Assembly (NCBI RefSeq): GCF_002259405.1
Contig: NZ_NPFW01000018.1
Span: 1-52,146 of the forward strand
Length of the DNA: 52,146 bases
From: Rhodococcus sp. 14-2483-1-2
GTDB taxonomy: Bacteria > Actinomycetota > Actinomycetes > Mycobacteriales > Mycobacteriaceae
Direction: 5' to 3'
A program made the position numbers and the translations under genes. The notes below the pieces were generated by a model that saw only the letters and a list, made by a program, of their open reading frames with translations, ran no database searches and had not been told where the DNA came from. Shown piece by piece: positions 34,657 to 42,127 of the stretch. How positions within the stretch are numbered: position 1 is the stretch's first letter; each line of letters starts with the position of its first letter.

Positions 34657-35406
34657 GTGGTGATGCCCGTACATCTGAGGGACAGTCAAGTCCCGAAGCA
34701 CGAACAGCTTCGCGCAATTCTGTTGCACCGCTGCACCAAGGAGCTGCAACCCGGCGATCTGATGCCCAGCGAGCGAAAACTGATGGAGGACTACGGCGTC
34801 AGCCGCATCACCGTCCGCGAGGCCATCGGCCAGCTCGTCAACGACGGGCATCTGGTGCGAGTCCGTGGCAAGGGCACGTTCGTGGCCAGTCGCACCGTGC
34901 AGTCTCGTTTGCACCTGGCATCGTTCTCGGAGGAGATGCGCGCGCAGGGGCTGACGCCTACCACTGTGGTGCTGTTCGCGCGGCTCGAAAGCCCCTCGGC
35001 GGCAACGACTCGTGCTCTCGGCCTGGCCGACGGAGAACAGACCTACCACGTCAAGCGTCTACGGCTGGCCGACGCCGAACCGGTCAGCGTCGACGACGCG
35101 TGGTACCGGGCTTCCCTGCTACCAGGACTGATCGAGCACGATCTGAGCAAGTCTGTGTACGAGGCCGTCCAGATCCACTACGGGTTGACGATCGACCGGG
35201 CCGAGCAGACCGTCAAAGCCACTGCGGCAGACAGTGATACCGCCACCCTGCTCGGCACCAAGCGCGGCGCCCCCGTGCTGTATTTCGACCGAGTCTCCTT
35301 CAGTGGCGACGAGCCGCTCGAACACACCGAGAGCTGGTACCGCTGCGATCGGTACCAATTGTCGATGGAAGTCGAAGGCGGACGACGCACCCCGCAGCGT
35401 CGGTGA
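34657..35406 (+). CDS. nagR: GntR/HutC-family regulator, DasR/NagR-like
   Basis: A 249-residue regulator. The N-terminal winged helix (about 10-75) contains LMPSERKLMEDYGVSRITVR and GKGTFVAS; the C-terminal UTRA effector domain spans about 95-240 with the usual LRLADAEPVSVDDAWYRASL and YFDRVSFSGDEP elements. DasR and NagR orthologues sense GlcN-6-P or GlcNAc-6-P and repress GlcNAc uptake genes. All genes to the right up to 39481 are GlcNAc genes, which supports that role. Start GTG 34657 has GGAAAGG 8 bases upstream. Confidence 0.88.
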   Translation: MVMPVHLRDSQVPKHEQLRAILLHRCTKELQPGDLMPSERKLMEDYGVSRITVREAIGQLVNDGHLVRVRGKGTFVASRTVQSRLHLASFSEEMRAQGLTPTTVVLFARLESPSAATTRALGLADGEQTYHVKRLRLADAEPVSVDDAWYRASLLPGLIEHDLSKSVYEAVQIHYGLTIDRAEQTVKATAADSDTATLLGTKRGAPVLYFDRVSFSGDEPLEHTESWYRCDRYQLSMEVEGGRRTPQRR

Positions 35407-35408
35407 GA

Positions 35409-35870
35409 TCAGGGCAGCTCGAACAGCAGGTCGCCCACTGCCACGGTGTTGTCGATGCTCGCACTCGTGACCGAATCCGGCTTCGAATCCATCAACACCA
35501 CCGGAACGACATCCGAGTAGCCCGCCGCCGCGATCGCTGCGGGATCGTAGGTGACGACGAGGTCGCCGGCCTCGACTCGATCGCCCTCTGCTGCAACGAG
35601 TTCGAAGCCCGCGCCCTTCATCTTCACGGTGTCGATACCGATGTGCACCAACACGCCCGCCTTGTCCTCGGTGAAAACGACGAACGCGTGCGGGTGAAGT
35701 TTGAGGATCGTGCCCGCGACCGGTGAACGAACCTCGACGGACCCGTCGTTCGGAGCCGGGCGTAGTGCGACACCGGAGCCGACCATCTGCGCCGAGAACA
35801 CCGGGTCGGGCACGTCGGCGAGCGAGATGACCTGCCCGGCAACCGGGCTGAGGATCGCCCTTGCGCTCAC
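35409..35870 (-). CDS. PTS glucose-family EIIA
   Basis: A 153-residue single EIIA domain of the glucose/GlcNAc (Crr) type. ILSPVAGQVISLADVPDPVF begins the fold; His76 in VLVHIGIDTVKMKG is the phosphorylated residue, and His61 in HPHA is its partner. It accepts phosphate from HPr and passes it to EIIB. Start GTG 35870 overlaps the EIIB stop by 4 bases. Its stop is 2 bases from the convergent regulator's stop. Confidence 0.93.
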   Translation of the reverse strand: MSARAILSPVAGQVISLADVPDPVFSAQMVGSGVALRPAPNDGSVEVRSPVAGTILKLHPHAFVVFTEDKAGVLVHIGIDTVKMKGAGFELVAAEGDRVEAGDLVVTYDPAAIAAAGYSDVVPVVLMDSKPDSVTSASIDNTVAVGDLLFELP

Positions 35871-36097
35871 AGGATGTCGCCGATGTCTTCTGCGAGCGTG
35901 TCCGCTTCGGGACCGACGATGACCTGAACGGCGGTTCCCTTGTGAAATACGCCGTGGGCACCTGCTGCCTTGAGCGCCGCCTCGTTCACCAACGACCCGT
36001 CCTTCACCTCGGTGCGCAGCCGAGTGATGCACGCTTCGATCTCGACGATGTTGTCGGCACCGCCGAGGCCTTCGACGATCGCGTCCGCTTTGGACAT
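35867..36097 (-). CDS. PTS EIIB, GlcNAc/glucose type
   Basis: A 76-residue single EIIB domain. Cys23 in EACITRLRTEV is the phosphocysteine. AIVEGLGGADNIVEI is the conserved helix before it. It takes phosphate from EIIA and transfers it to the sugar bound by EIIC. ATG 36097 matches the family N-terminus; an earlier in-frame start at 36169 adds 24 unlikely residues. It is divergent from the EIIC gene with a 175-base shared control region. Confidence 0.92.
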   Translation of the reverse strand: MSKADAIVEGLGGADNIVEIEACITRLRTEVKDGSLVNEAALKAAGAHGVFHKGTAVQVIVGPEADTLAEDIGDIL

Positions 36098-36151
36098 GTG
36101 GATTCTCGCTTTCTGTCGGCTTGTATCTGTCGGGTGGATCACACGGCCGGG

Positions 36152-36199
36152 TTGACACGAGCCTGCCACCTGGCCAAACTACAACTGGTAATGACCGGA
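36152..36199 (+). promoter_or_regulatory. Possible promoter and dre-like operator for the PTS genes
   Basis: A perfect -35 sequence TTGACA (36152-36157) faces the EIIC gene; the best -10 17 bases downstream (CAAACT) is weak. Just after it, ACTGGTAATGACCGGA (36184-36199) has TGGT and ACC halves like DasR/NagR sites, matching TGGTCTAGACCA at 8 of 12 positions. A repressor here could control both divergent PTS transcripts. Confidence 0.4.
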
Positions 36200-36272
36200 C
36201 AGTACCCCTGATGGCATCCGGTCACAACAGCGAAATTGCCCTCGAAGGACCAGCCTCGAAGAGAAGGTCGCC

Positions 36273-37520
36273 ATGACCCCCAAGAAGACGGACTCGATCG
36301 ATACCGAGCCGAAGAAGGAATCACGATCGTTGGCCGGGCTGCAGCGGTTCGGTCGCAGCCTCATGCTGCCGATCGCTGTTCTGCCCGCAGCCGGAATTCT
36401 CCTGCGGCTCGGTCAGGACGACCTGCTGGGGAGGTTCAGCGCACTGAAGACCACTGCTGCGGTCATCTCCGCGGCAGGCCAGTCGGTTTTCACCTGGCTT
36501 CCCCTCATCTTCGCGGTCGGTATCGCCATCGGCTGGGCCAAGAAGTCCGATGGTTCGACCGCGCTCGCAGCTGTGGTCGGCTACATGGTGATGAACGGAG
36601 TCTTCACGGCAATGTCGCCGGTCGTGCTCGACGGAGAGGTCGATGCCAACGGTGACCCGGCAGTGATCGACTACGGCGTGTTGGCAGGCATCGTCATCGG
36701 ACTGCTCTCGGCAATTCTCTGGCAGCGTTTCTATCGACAGAAGCTGCCTGATTATCTCGGCTTCTTCAGCGGCCGTCGTCTGGTGCCGATCATGACGGCG
36801 ATCACCGGTCTCGTCGTCGCCGTGATCATGTCGTTCGTGTACCCACTCTTCTACAGCGCTCTCCAGTGGGTGGGCAACACCGTCGCCGACCACAGCGTGG
36901 TGGGTAGCGGAATCTACGGCTTCGCCAACCGCATGCTCATTCCCACAGGGCTGCACCACATTTTGAACTCCGTCGTCTGGTTCCTGGTGGGGGACTACCA
37001 GGATGCAAGCGGTCAATTGGTCCGCGGCGATCTGAACCGGTTCTTCGCCGGCGACCCGTCCGCCGGAGTGTTCATGACCGGATTCTTCCCGATCATGATG
37101 TTCGCACTTCCCGCTGCGGCATTCGCGATCTACCGCAACGCCAAGCCGTCGCAGAAGAAGATCGTCGGCGGAATCATGTTGTCCACCGGCCTGACTGCCT
37201 TCGTCACCGGGATCACCGAGCCGCTCGAATACTCGTTCATGTTCGTGGCCTGGCCGCTCTACATCATCCACGCGGTGTTGACCGGAACCTCTATGGCGCT
37301 GACCAATGCCCTCGGAATCCATGACGGATTCTTCTTCTCCGCCGGTGGCATCGACTACCTGCTGAACTACGGAATCGCCACCAAGGCATGGCTGCTCATT
37401 CCGATCGGCCTGGTGTACGCGGTGATCTACTACTTCCTGTTCAGCTTCGTCATCAAGAAGTGGAACCTGCGCACCCCCGGACGTGAGGACGACGCTGTGC
37501 TCGAACCCGACCGGGCATGA
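36273..37520 (+). CDS. nagE: PTS EIIC, N-acetylglucosamine type
   Basis: A 415-residue membrane permease of the glucose superfamily EIIC. About ten helices begin near residue 28. LQRFGRSLMLPIAVLPAAGI is the N-terminal signature, YLGFFSGRRLVPI precedes the scaffold, GLHHILNSVVWF and GITEPLEYSFMFVAWPLY are substrate-region motifs, and IHDGFFFSAGGIDYLLN is typical of GlcNAc permeases. The EIIB and EIIA functions are separate genes on the other strand. ATG 36273 follows AGAAGG. It overlaps nagA by 4 bases. Confidence 0.92.
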   Translation: MTPKKTDSIDTEPKKESRSLAGLQRFGRSLMLPIAVLPAAGILLRLGQDDLLGRFSALKTTAAVISAAGQSVFTWLPLIFAVGIAIGWAKKSDGSTALAAVVGYMVMNGVFTAMSPVVLDGEVDANGDPAVIDYGVLAGIVIGLLSAILWQRFYRQKLPDYLGFFSGRRLVPIMTAITGLVVAVIMSFVYPLFYSALQWVGNTVADHSVVGSGIYGFANRMLIPTGLHHILNSVVWFLVGDYQDASGQLVRGDLNRFFAGDPSAGVFMTGFFPIMMFALPAAAFAIYRNAKPSQKKIVGGIMLSTGLTAFVTGITEPLEYSFMFVAWPLYIIHAVLTGTSMALTNALGIHDGFFFSAGGIDYLLNYGIATKAWLLIPIGLVYAVIYYFLFSFVIKKWNLRTPGREDDAVLEPDRA

Positions 37521-38701
37521 CCGCATCCACTGCAACGACGCTCCGAGGGCGTGTCGTCACGCGCGACCAGGTGATCGAGGACGGCGTCGTCGCGTCGACG
37601 GGAGACCGGATCTCCTGGGTCGGACCGGCATCGGCATGGACCGGTGATCGAGCACCGCACACGAATTCGACGATCCTCCCCGGGTTGATCGATCTGCACT
37701 GCCACGGTGGAGCGGGGGCTTCGTTTCCCGATTCACCGGCCGTCGATCTCATGACGGCGGTGCGGCATCACCGCTCCCGCGGGACCACGACGATGCTCGC
37801 CTCACTGGTGTCGGCACCGCCGGAACGACTGATCGAGCAGACGTCGCTGTTGGCCGATCTGTACGAGTCCGGTGACATCGCAGGCCTCCACATCGAGGGG
37901 CCGTTTCTCTCGGTCGCCCGCTGCGGCGCGCAGGACCCGGCCTCGCTGCGCAGCGGAGATCCCGGACTGCTGCGCGACATACTGGCCGCGGGCCGGGGAG
38001 CCGTGCGGTCGATGACCCTTGCGCCCGAGATCGACGGCTTCGCTGCCGTAGCAGAGATGTTGCGGGAGAACGGCATACTGCCGAGCATCGGGCACACGGA
38101 CGCCGATGCGCTCACCACCCGACGCGCTGTCGAGTCGCTGGGGGACGGTCCGATGACGGCCACGCACCTGTTCAACGGAATGCCGACCTGGCATCATCGA
38201 TCGCCGGGCCCGGTGAGCGAGTGCCTGGCGGCCGCGGCCCGCAGCGTGATGGTGCTCGAATTGATAGGCGACGGAGTGCATCTCGCCGACGAGACCGTGC
38301 GCGCGGTGTTCGATCTCGTCGGTGGCGCACAGATCGCGCTGGTGTCCGACGCGATGGCCGCGGCCGGAATGCCGGACGGTCGCTACCGACTCGGACCACT
38401 GGATGTGACCGTCCAGCACTCGGTCGCACGGTTGTCCCGCGACGCAGACTCCGAGACCGCTCCGATCGCGGGCGGAACCGCGACCGTGCTGGACCTGGTG
38501 CGCCGCGCCGTGCTGGACGCCCGCGTGCCCATTGTCGAAGCGGTCCGGGCCGCATCGTCGACTCCGGCGGCATCGATCGGACTCGGCTCCGACATCGGGT
38601 GCCTCGAACAGGGCATGAGAGCCGACGTGCTGGTGGTCGACGCGGCGTTCGAGCCACTACAGGTGATCAGAAGCGGAACTGCAATCAGAGAGGACAGCTA
38701 G
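37517..38701 (+). CDS. nagA: N-acetylglucosamine-6-phosphate deacetylase
   Basis: A 394-residue amidohydrolase. Metal and catalytic residues are visible in LPGLIDLHCHGGAG, LHIEGPFLS (Glu), GHTDADA (His), ATHLFNGM (His) and LVSDAMAA (catalytic Asp). It removes acetate from GlcNAc-6-P, giving GlcN-6-P. The ATG overlaps the EIIC stop (ATGA), and the stop abuts the nagB start, so nagE-nagA-nagB form one coupled operon. Confidence 0.93.
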   Translation: MTASTATTLRGRVVTRDQVIEDGVVASTGDRISWVGPASAWTGDRAPHTNSTILPGLIDLHCHGGAGASFPDSPAVDLMTAVRHHRSRGTTTMLASLVSAPPERLIEQTSLLADLYESGDIAGLHIEGPFLSVARCGAQDPASLRSGDPGLLRDILAAGRGAVRSMTLAPEIDGFAAVAEMLRENGILPSIGHTDADALTTRRAVESLGDGPMTATHLFNGMPTWHHRSPGPVSECLAAAARSVMVLELIGDGVHLADETVRAVFDLVGGAQIALVSDAMAAAGMPDGRYRLGPLDVTVQHSVARLSRDADSETAPIAGGTATVLDLVRRAVLDARVPIVEAVRAASSTPAASIGLGSDIGCLEQGMRADVLVVDAAFEPLQVIRSGTAIREDS

Positions 38702-39481
38702 ATGGAGGTCGTGATCCTCGAGGGGGTCGACGCAGTGGATCGAACGGCCGCCGACATCGTCGAACGAGTGGTGCGAGCCGGTCCGGCTGTACTGGGACTG
38801 GCGACCGGGTCGACCCCGGTGGGCACCTATCGCGAGTTGGCGCGACGGCATCGGGACGACGGCCTGTCGTTCGCGCGATGCCGAGCCTTTCTCCTCGACG
38901 AATACATCGGACTGGCGAAAGCAGCCGAGCAGTCCTACTTCTCGTTCATTCGAGACAACTTCGTCGACCACGTCGACCTGGACGACGCCGCAGTGTTCTC
39001 GCCCAACGGCGAAGCGGACGACATCGCGGCGGAGGCGCAGCGGTACGACGCGGCGATCGCGGCGGCAGGCGGCATCGATGTTCAGATCCTCGGAATAGGC
39101 ACCGACGGACACATCGGCTTCAACGAGCCCGGATCTTCACTGCGATCGCGGACGCGGGTCAAGACGCTGACCGAACAGACTCGCGCCGACAATGCCCGTT
39201 TCTTCGACTCGCCCGAGGACGTGCCGCATCACGTACTGACGCAGGGTCTCGGCACCATCGACGAGGCCCGTCACCTGGTGTTGATCGCAACGGGGGAGTC
39301 GAAAGCGGACGCGGTGGCGGCGGCCGTCGAAGGACCGCTGTCGGCGCACTGTCCGGCGTCGGCGATCCAATGGCACCCGCACGCAACGGTGCTGTTGGAC
39401 GAGGCCGCGGCGGCGTCGCTCACCCTCGCGGACTACTACCGGTACGCCTATGCCGACAAGCCCCGGTGGCAGCACCTGTGA
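38702..39481 (+). CDS. nagB: Glucosamine-6-phosphate deaminase
   Basis: A 259-residue Nag[21 protein letters not shown] binds the phosphate, FLLDEYIGL carries the catalytic Asp, [15 protein letters not shown] contains the ring-opening His, and [13 protein letters not shown] follows. It converts GlcN-6-P to fructose-6-P and ammonia. It starts directly after the nagA stop. A convergent AroE-like gene ends one base away. Confidence 0.94.
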   Translation: MEVVILEGVDAVDRTAADIVERVVRAGPAVLGLATGSTPVGTYRELARRHRDDGLSFARCRAFLLDEYIGLAKAAEQSYFSFIRDNFVDHVDLDDAAVFSPNGEADDIAAEAQRYDAAIAAAGGIDVQILGIGTDGHIGFNEPGSSLRSRTRVKTLTEQTRADNARFFDSPEDVPHHVLTQGLGTIDEARHLVLIATGESKADAVAAAVEGPLSAHCPASAIQWHPHATVLLDEAAAASLTLADYYRYAYADKPRWQHL

Positions 39482-39482
39482 G

Positions 39483-40310
39483 TCAGCTGCGCGAGAACTC
39501 CGATGCGCGCGCGATCTGGTCGTCCGACGGCCGCACTCCGGTGTAGAGGACGAACTGTTCTGCCGCCTGCAGGGCGATGACCTGAGCGCCGGTGATCACG
39601 GGCTTGTTCGCCGCCCGGGCAGCAACGATCAGCGGCGTCTCCGACGGCATGGCGACGACGTCGAACACGGCCTTCGCTGCGTCGATCTGCTCGACGGTGA
39701 ACGGTGCCGAATCAGCGTCCGGTCCGCCGGCCATACCCACCGGAGTCACGTTCACCAGCAGGTCTGCGCCCACAGCTTCGGCAGACCAGTCGTAGCCGTA
39801 GGTCTCGGCGAGCACCGGGCCGGTGTTCGTGTTGCGGGCGACGACGGTGCCCCGGGTGAAACCCGAATCCCGCAGTGCGGCAACGACAGCCTTGGCCATA
39901 CCGCCGCTGCCGGTGACGGCCACCGAGTAGTCGGTCGAGAAGCCGCTCGCGGCGAGTAGGTTCGCGACGGCCTGGTAGTCGGTGTTGTACGCGTGCAGGA
40001 CGCCGTTCTCGTTGACGATCGTGTTGACGGATTCGATCGCGCTCGCCGACTCGTGCATCACGTCGACCAGTTCGATCACATCTTCCTTGAACGGCATCGA
40101 GACGGCGCAGCCTCGGATGCCCAGCGCGCGAACGCCCCCGACCGCGGCGGCGAGGTCGGTGGTGGTGAACGCCTTGTAGACGAAATTGAGGTCCAACTCG
40201 TCGTAGAGAAAGTTGTGGAAGCGAGTTCCGATATTGCTCGGTCGGCCGGACAGGGACATGCAGAGCTGTGTGTCACGGTCGAGGAAGCTGCGCGGGTGTG
40301 CTGTTGCCAT
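39483..40310 (-). CDS. Shikimate dehydrogenase-like oxidoreductase
   Basis: A 275-residue AroE-family protein. The substrate domain holds MSLSGRPSNIGTRFHNFLYD and SMPFKEDV (catalytic Lys), and the NADP domain has VAVTGSGGMAKAVVAAL. VNVTPVGMAG and the terminal AAEQFVLYTG are conserved. The LSGRP variant of the shikimate loop differs from the common SxS motif, so this is probably a second, AroE-like enzyme and not the housekeeping one. No aromatic pathway genes are adjacent. ATG 40310 is the chosen start, as upstream extension runs into the nuclease gene. Confidence 0.82.
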   Translation of the reverse strand: MATAHPRSFLDRDTQLCMSLSGRPSNIGTRFHNFLYDELDLNFVYKAFTTTDLAAAVGGVRALGIRGCAVSMPFKEDVIELVDVMHESASAIESVNTIVNENGVLHAYNTDYQAVANLLAASGFSTDYSVAVTGSGGMAKAVVAALRDSGFTRGTVVARNTNTGPVLAETYGYDWSAEAVGADLLVNVTPVGMAGGPDADSAPFTVEQIDAAKAVFDVVAMPSETPLIVAARAANKPVITGAQVIALQAAEQFVLYTGVRPSDDQIARASEFSRS

Positions 40311-40320
40311 CGCTGAGACG

Positions 40321-41043
40321 TTACGCCGCGCACGTCGAGGCGACCGAAGCGAGAACACTCCGATCGTCCCGCGTGATCGGCAACTCGTACTGGGCAGCGA
40401 CCGAGAGGTACTTGCCCGCATAGAAGCAGTGGTAGGCCGCGTTCGGCGGCAACCATTGCGAGGGTGTCTTGTCGCTCTTGCTCTGATTGTCTGCGCCGTT
40501 GACCGCGAGCAGATTGAACGCCACGTCGTTGGCGAACCGAACGCGCTTGTCGGGCGACCACATGTTCGCGCCCATATCCCACGCAGCGGACAGGGGGTAA
40601 ACGTGATCGATCTGAATTTTTCCGGCGTCGGACTTGGTGAACTGCATCGGCTCACCGGAGTACGGGTCTGCGAGCGAACCCGACAGCACGACGCAGTCGC
40701 GGGTGCCCGCCCGGAACTCGACCCCGGTCATCGACAGCGCCAGGACGTTGTCGCGGGTACCGCAACCGTCGTGGCCGCCAGGCCCGTCGTAGTCGTCCGT
40801 CCATGCCGGGCCGAACACACACCCTTCGCCGCTCTTGCACCCGCGCTCGTAGCCGAGGGCATCGGGTCGGTCGGCGACCACACGAACCTGGGCGAGCAAC
40901 TGCTCGATCTGGGCTCGAGTGGGGCTACCGGGAGCCGGTTCGGCGGGGGAGAAGCCGGGGACGACGGGCCGGTCGCACGAGCCGAACACAGCCATCACGG
41001 CCGCGGCGATCGCCAGTAGTACCGCCACCCACAGCTTTCTCAC
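40321..41043 (-). CDS. Exported HNH (DUF1524-type) nuclease
   Basis: A 240-residue protein with an N-terminal signal peptide or anchor (about 1-22, ending FGSC, which resembles a lipobox). The C-terminal domain has the HNH core IDHVYPLSAAWDMGANMW with a downstream Asn in NDVAFNLLAVNG, then SKSDKTPSQWLPP, as in DUF1524/GmrSD-like secreted nucleases. Several Cys residues (near 69, 75, 94) suggest disulfides in the exported part. It may degrade extracellular DNA for nutrients. It precedes the AroE-like gene by 10 bases on the same strand. Confidence 0.88.
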   Translation of the reverse strand: MRKLWVAVLLAIAAAVMAVFGSCDRPVVPGFSPAEPAPGSPTRAQIEQLLAQVRVVADRPDALGYERGCKSGEGCVFGPAWTDDYDGPGGHDGCGTRDNVLALSMTGVEFRAGTRDCVVLSGSLADPYSGEPMQFTKSDAGKIQIDHVYPLSAAWDMGANMWSPDKRVRFANDVAFNLLAVNGADNQSKSDKTPSQWLPPNAAYHCFYAGKYLSVAAQYELPITRDDRSVLASVASTCAA

Positions 41044-41140
41044 GCACGCCCCATCGTCGATCTTGTTGTTCGGTCATCGGTCCTCGCGACAGCAGTGTGC
41101 CGGAAGGTCCCGACAGTTCTCCGCCGACGCGAATCCGGCA

Positions 41141-42052
41141 TCAGCGAACCTCGACGACGACCTTGCCGAGCACGTGCCCGTCCTCGACGAGGGCGAGAGC
41201 CTCACCCGCACGTTCGAGCGGGAACACATGGTCGATACGCGGACGAATGACGCCCGACGCGGTCAGGTCCGCCAGCCGCGCAAATGCCGCGGTGGTGCGG
41301 TCGCGATCGACTCCGGAACCGCCCCACTGCGCCGCGAGCACCGGGTCTGCGACGCTGACGATCGGCACCCCCGCGGTCACAGCGGTCGCGGCGGCGCGCA
41401 AGCTCTCGCCTCCGACGAGATCGATGATGCCGTTCACCGGTCGTGACATCGAGTCGACGAAATCGGGGCCGGAGGCGAGAAATTCTGCGTCGAGGCTCTC
41501 GATCCACTCCCGCTTGCCTGCACTCGCGACCGCGAGAACGTCGATACCGTCGGCTCGCGCGAGTTGCAGAACGGTCGAACCCACGCCGCCACCTGCGCCC
41601 AGCACCACGATGGAATCACCCGCGCCGACGGCGAGTCGGCGCAGCGCGTCGTACGCGGTTCCGGCAGCCACCGGCAGCGTGGCCGCGGCTGCCCACGAGA
41701 CGGCTTCCGGCTTGTGGGCGCTGCTCGACGCGTTGAGCACGGTGTACTGCGCATAGCCTCCGTATCCCGACGCGGTGGCTCCGAACACGTGGTCGCCCAC
41801 CGCGAAGTCGGCCACATCGCCGCTGACCGACACGATCGTGCCCGATACTTCCCGACCCAGAACCGCGGGCAAGGTGATCTGCACGGTGTCCTTGCGGTTG
41901 CCCGCCCGCACCTTCCAATCCGCAGGATTGACCCCGGCGGCGTGGACCGCGACGAGAATTTGCCCCGGTCCTGGCTCGGGGACAGGAAGGTCGAGAAGGT
42001 ATTCGGTGTCGGGTCCGCCGTATTCACTGAAGCCGTACGCGATCATGTACAT
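41141..42052 (-). CDS. NADP-dependent quinone oxidoreductase-like protein
   Basis: A 303-residue zinc-independent MDR protein. The N-terminal GroES-like domain contains AAGVNPADWKVRAG and GREVSGTIVSV; the Rossmann domain has VLGAGGGVGSTVLQLARADG. No structural or catalytic zinc ligands are evident. Relatives reduce quinones or enones with NADPH. The start ATG 42052 has GAGG 6 bases upstream; ATG 42046 is the alternative. It is divergent from helZ with a 75-base gap. Confidence 0.9.
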   Translation of the reverse strand: MYMIAYGFSEYGGPDTEYLLDLPVPEPGPGQILVAVHAAGVNPADWKVRAGNRKDTVQITLPAVLGREVSGTIVSVSGDVADFAVGDHVFGATASGYGGYAQYTVLNASSSAHKPEAVSWAAAATLPVAAGTAYDALRRLAVGAGDSIVVLGAGGGVGSTVLQLARADGIDVLAVASAGKREWIESLDAEFLASGPDFVDSMSRPVNGIIDLVGGESLRAAATAVTAGVPIVSVADPVLAAQWGGSGVDRDRTTAAFARLADLTASGVIRPRIDHVFPLERAGEALALVEDGHVLGKVVVEVR

Positions 42053-42127
42053 ACTGTGCCTCACCCAGCGACCCGCTCGGGAGCGCCTCACCTGAAGTGT
42101 GTCGGTGCTTGCTGATTGGATGGACCG

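Noticed and set aside
36321..37535. Antisense 404-codon frame opposite the EIIC gene
   Set aside because: Its product is an Asp/Glu/His/Arg-rich shadow without domains; EIIC is certain.
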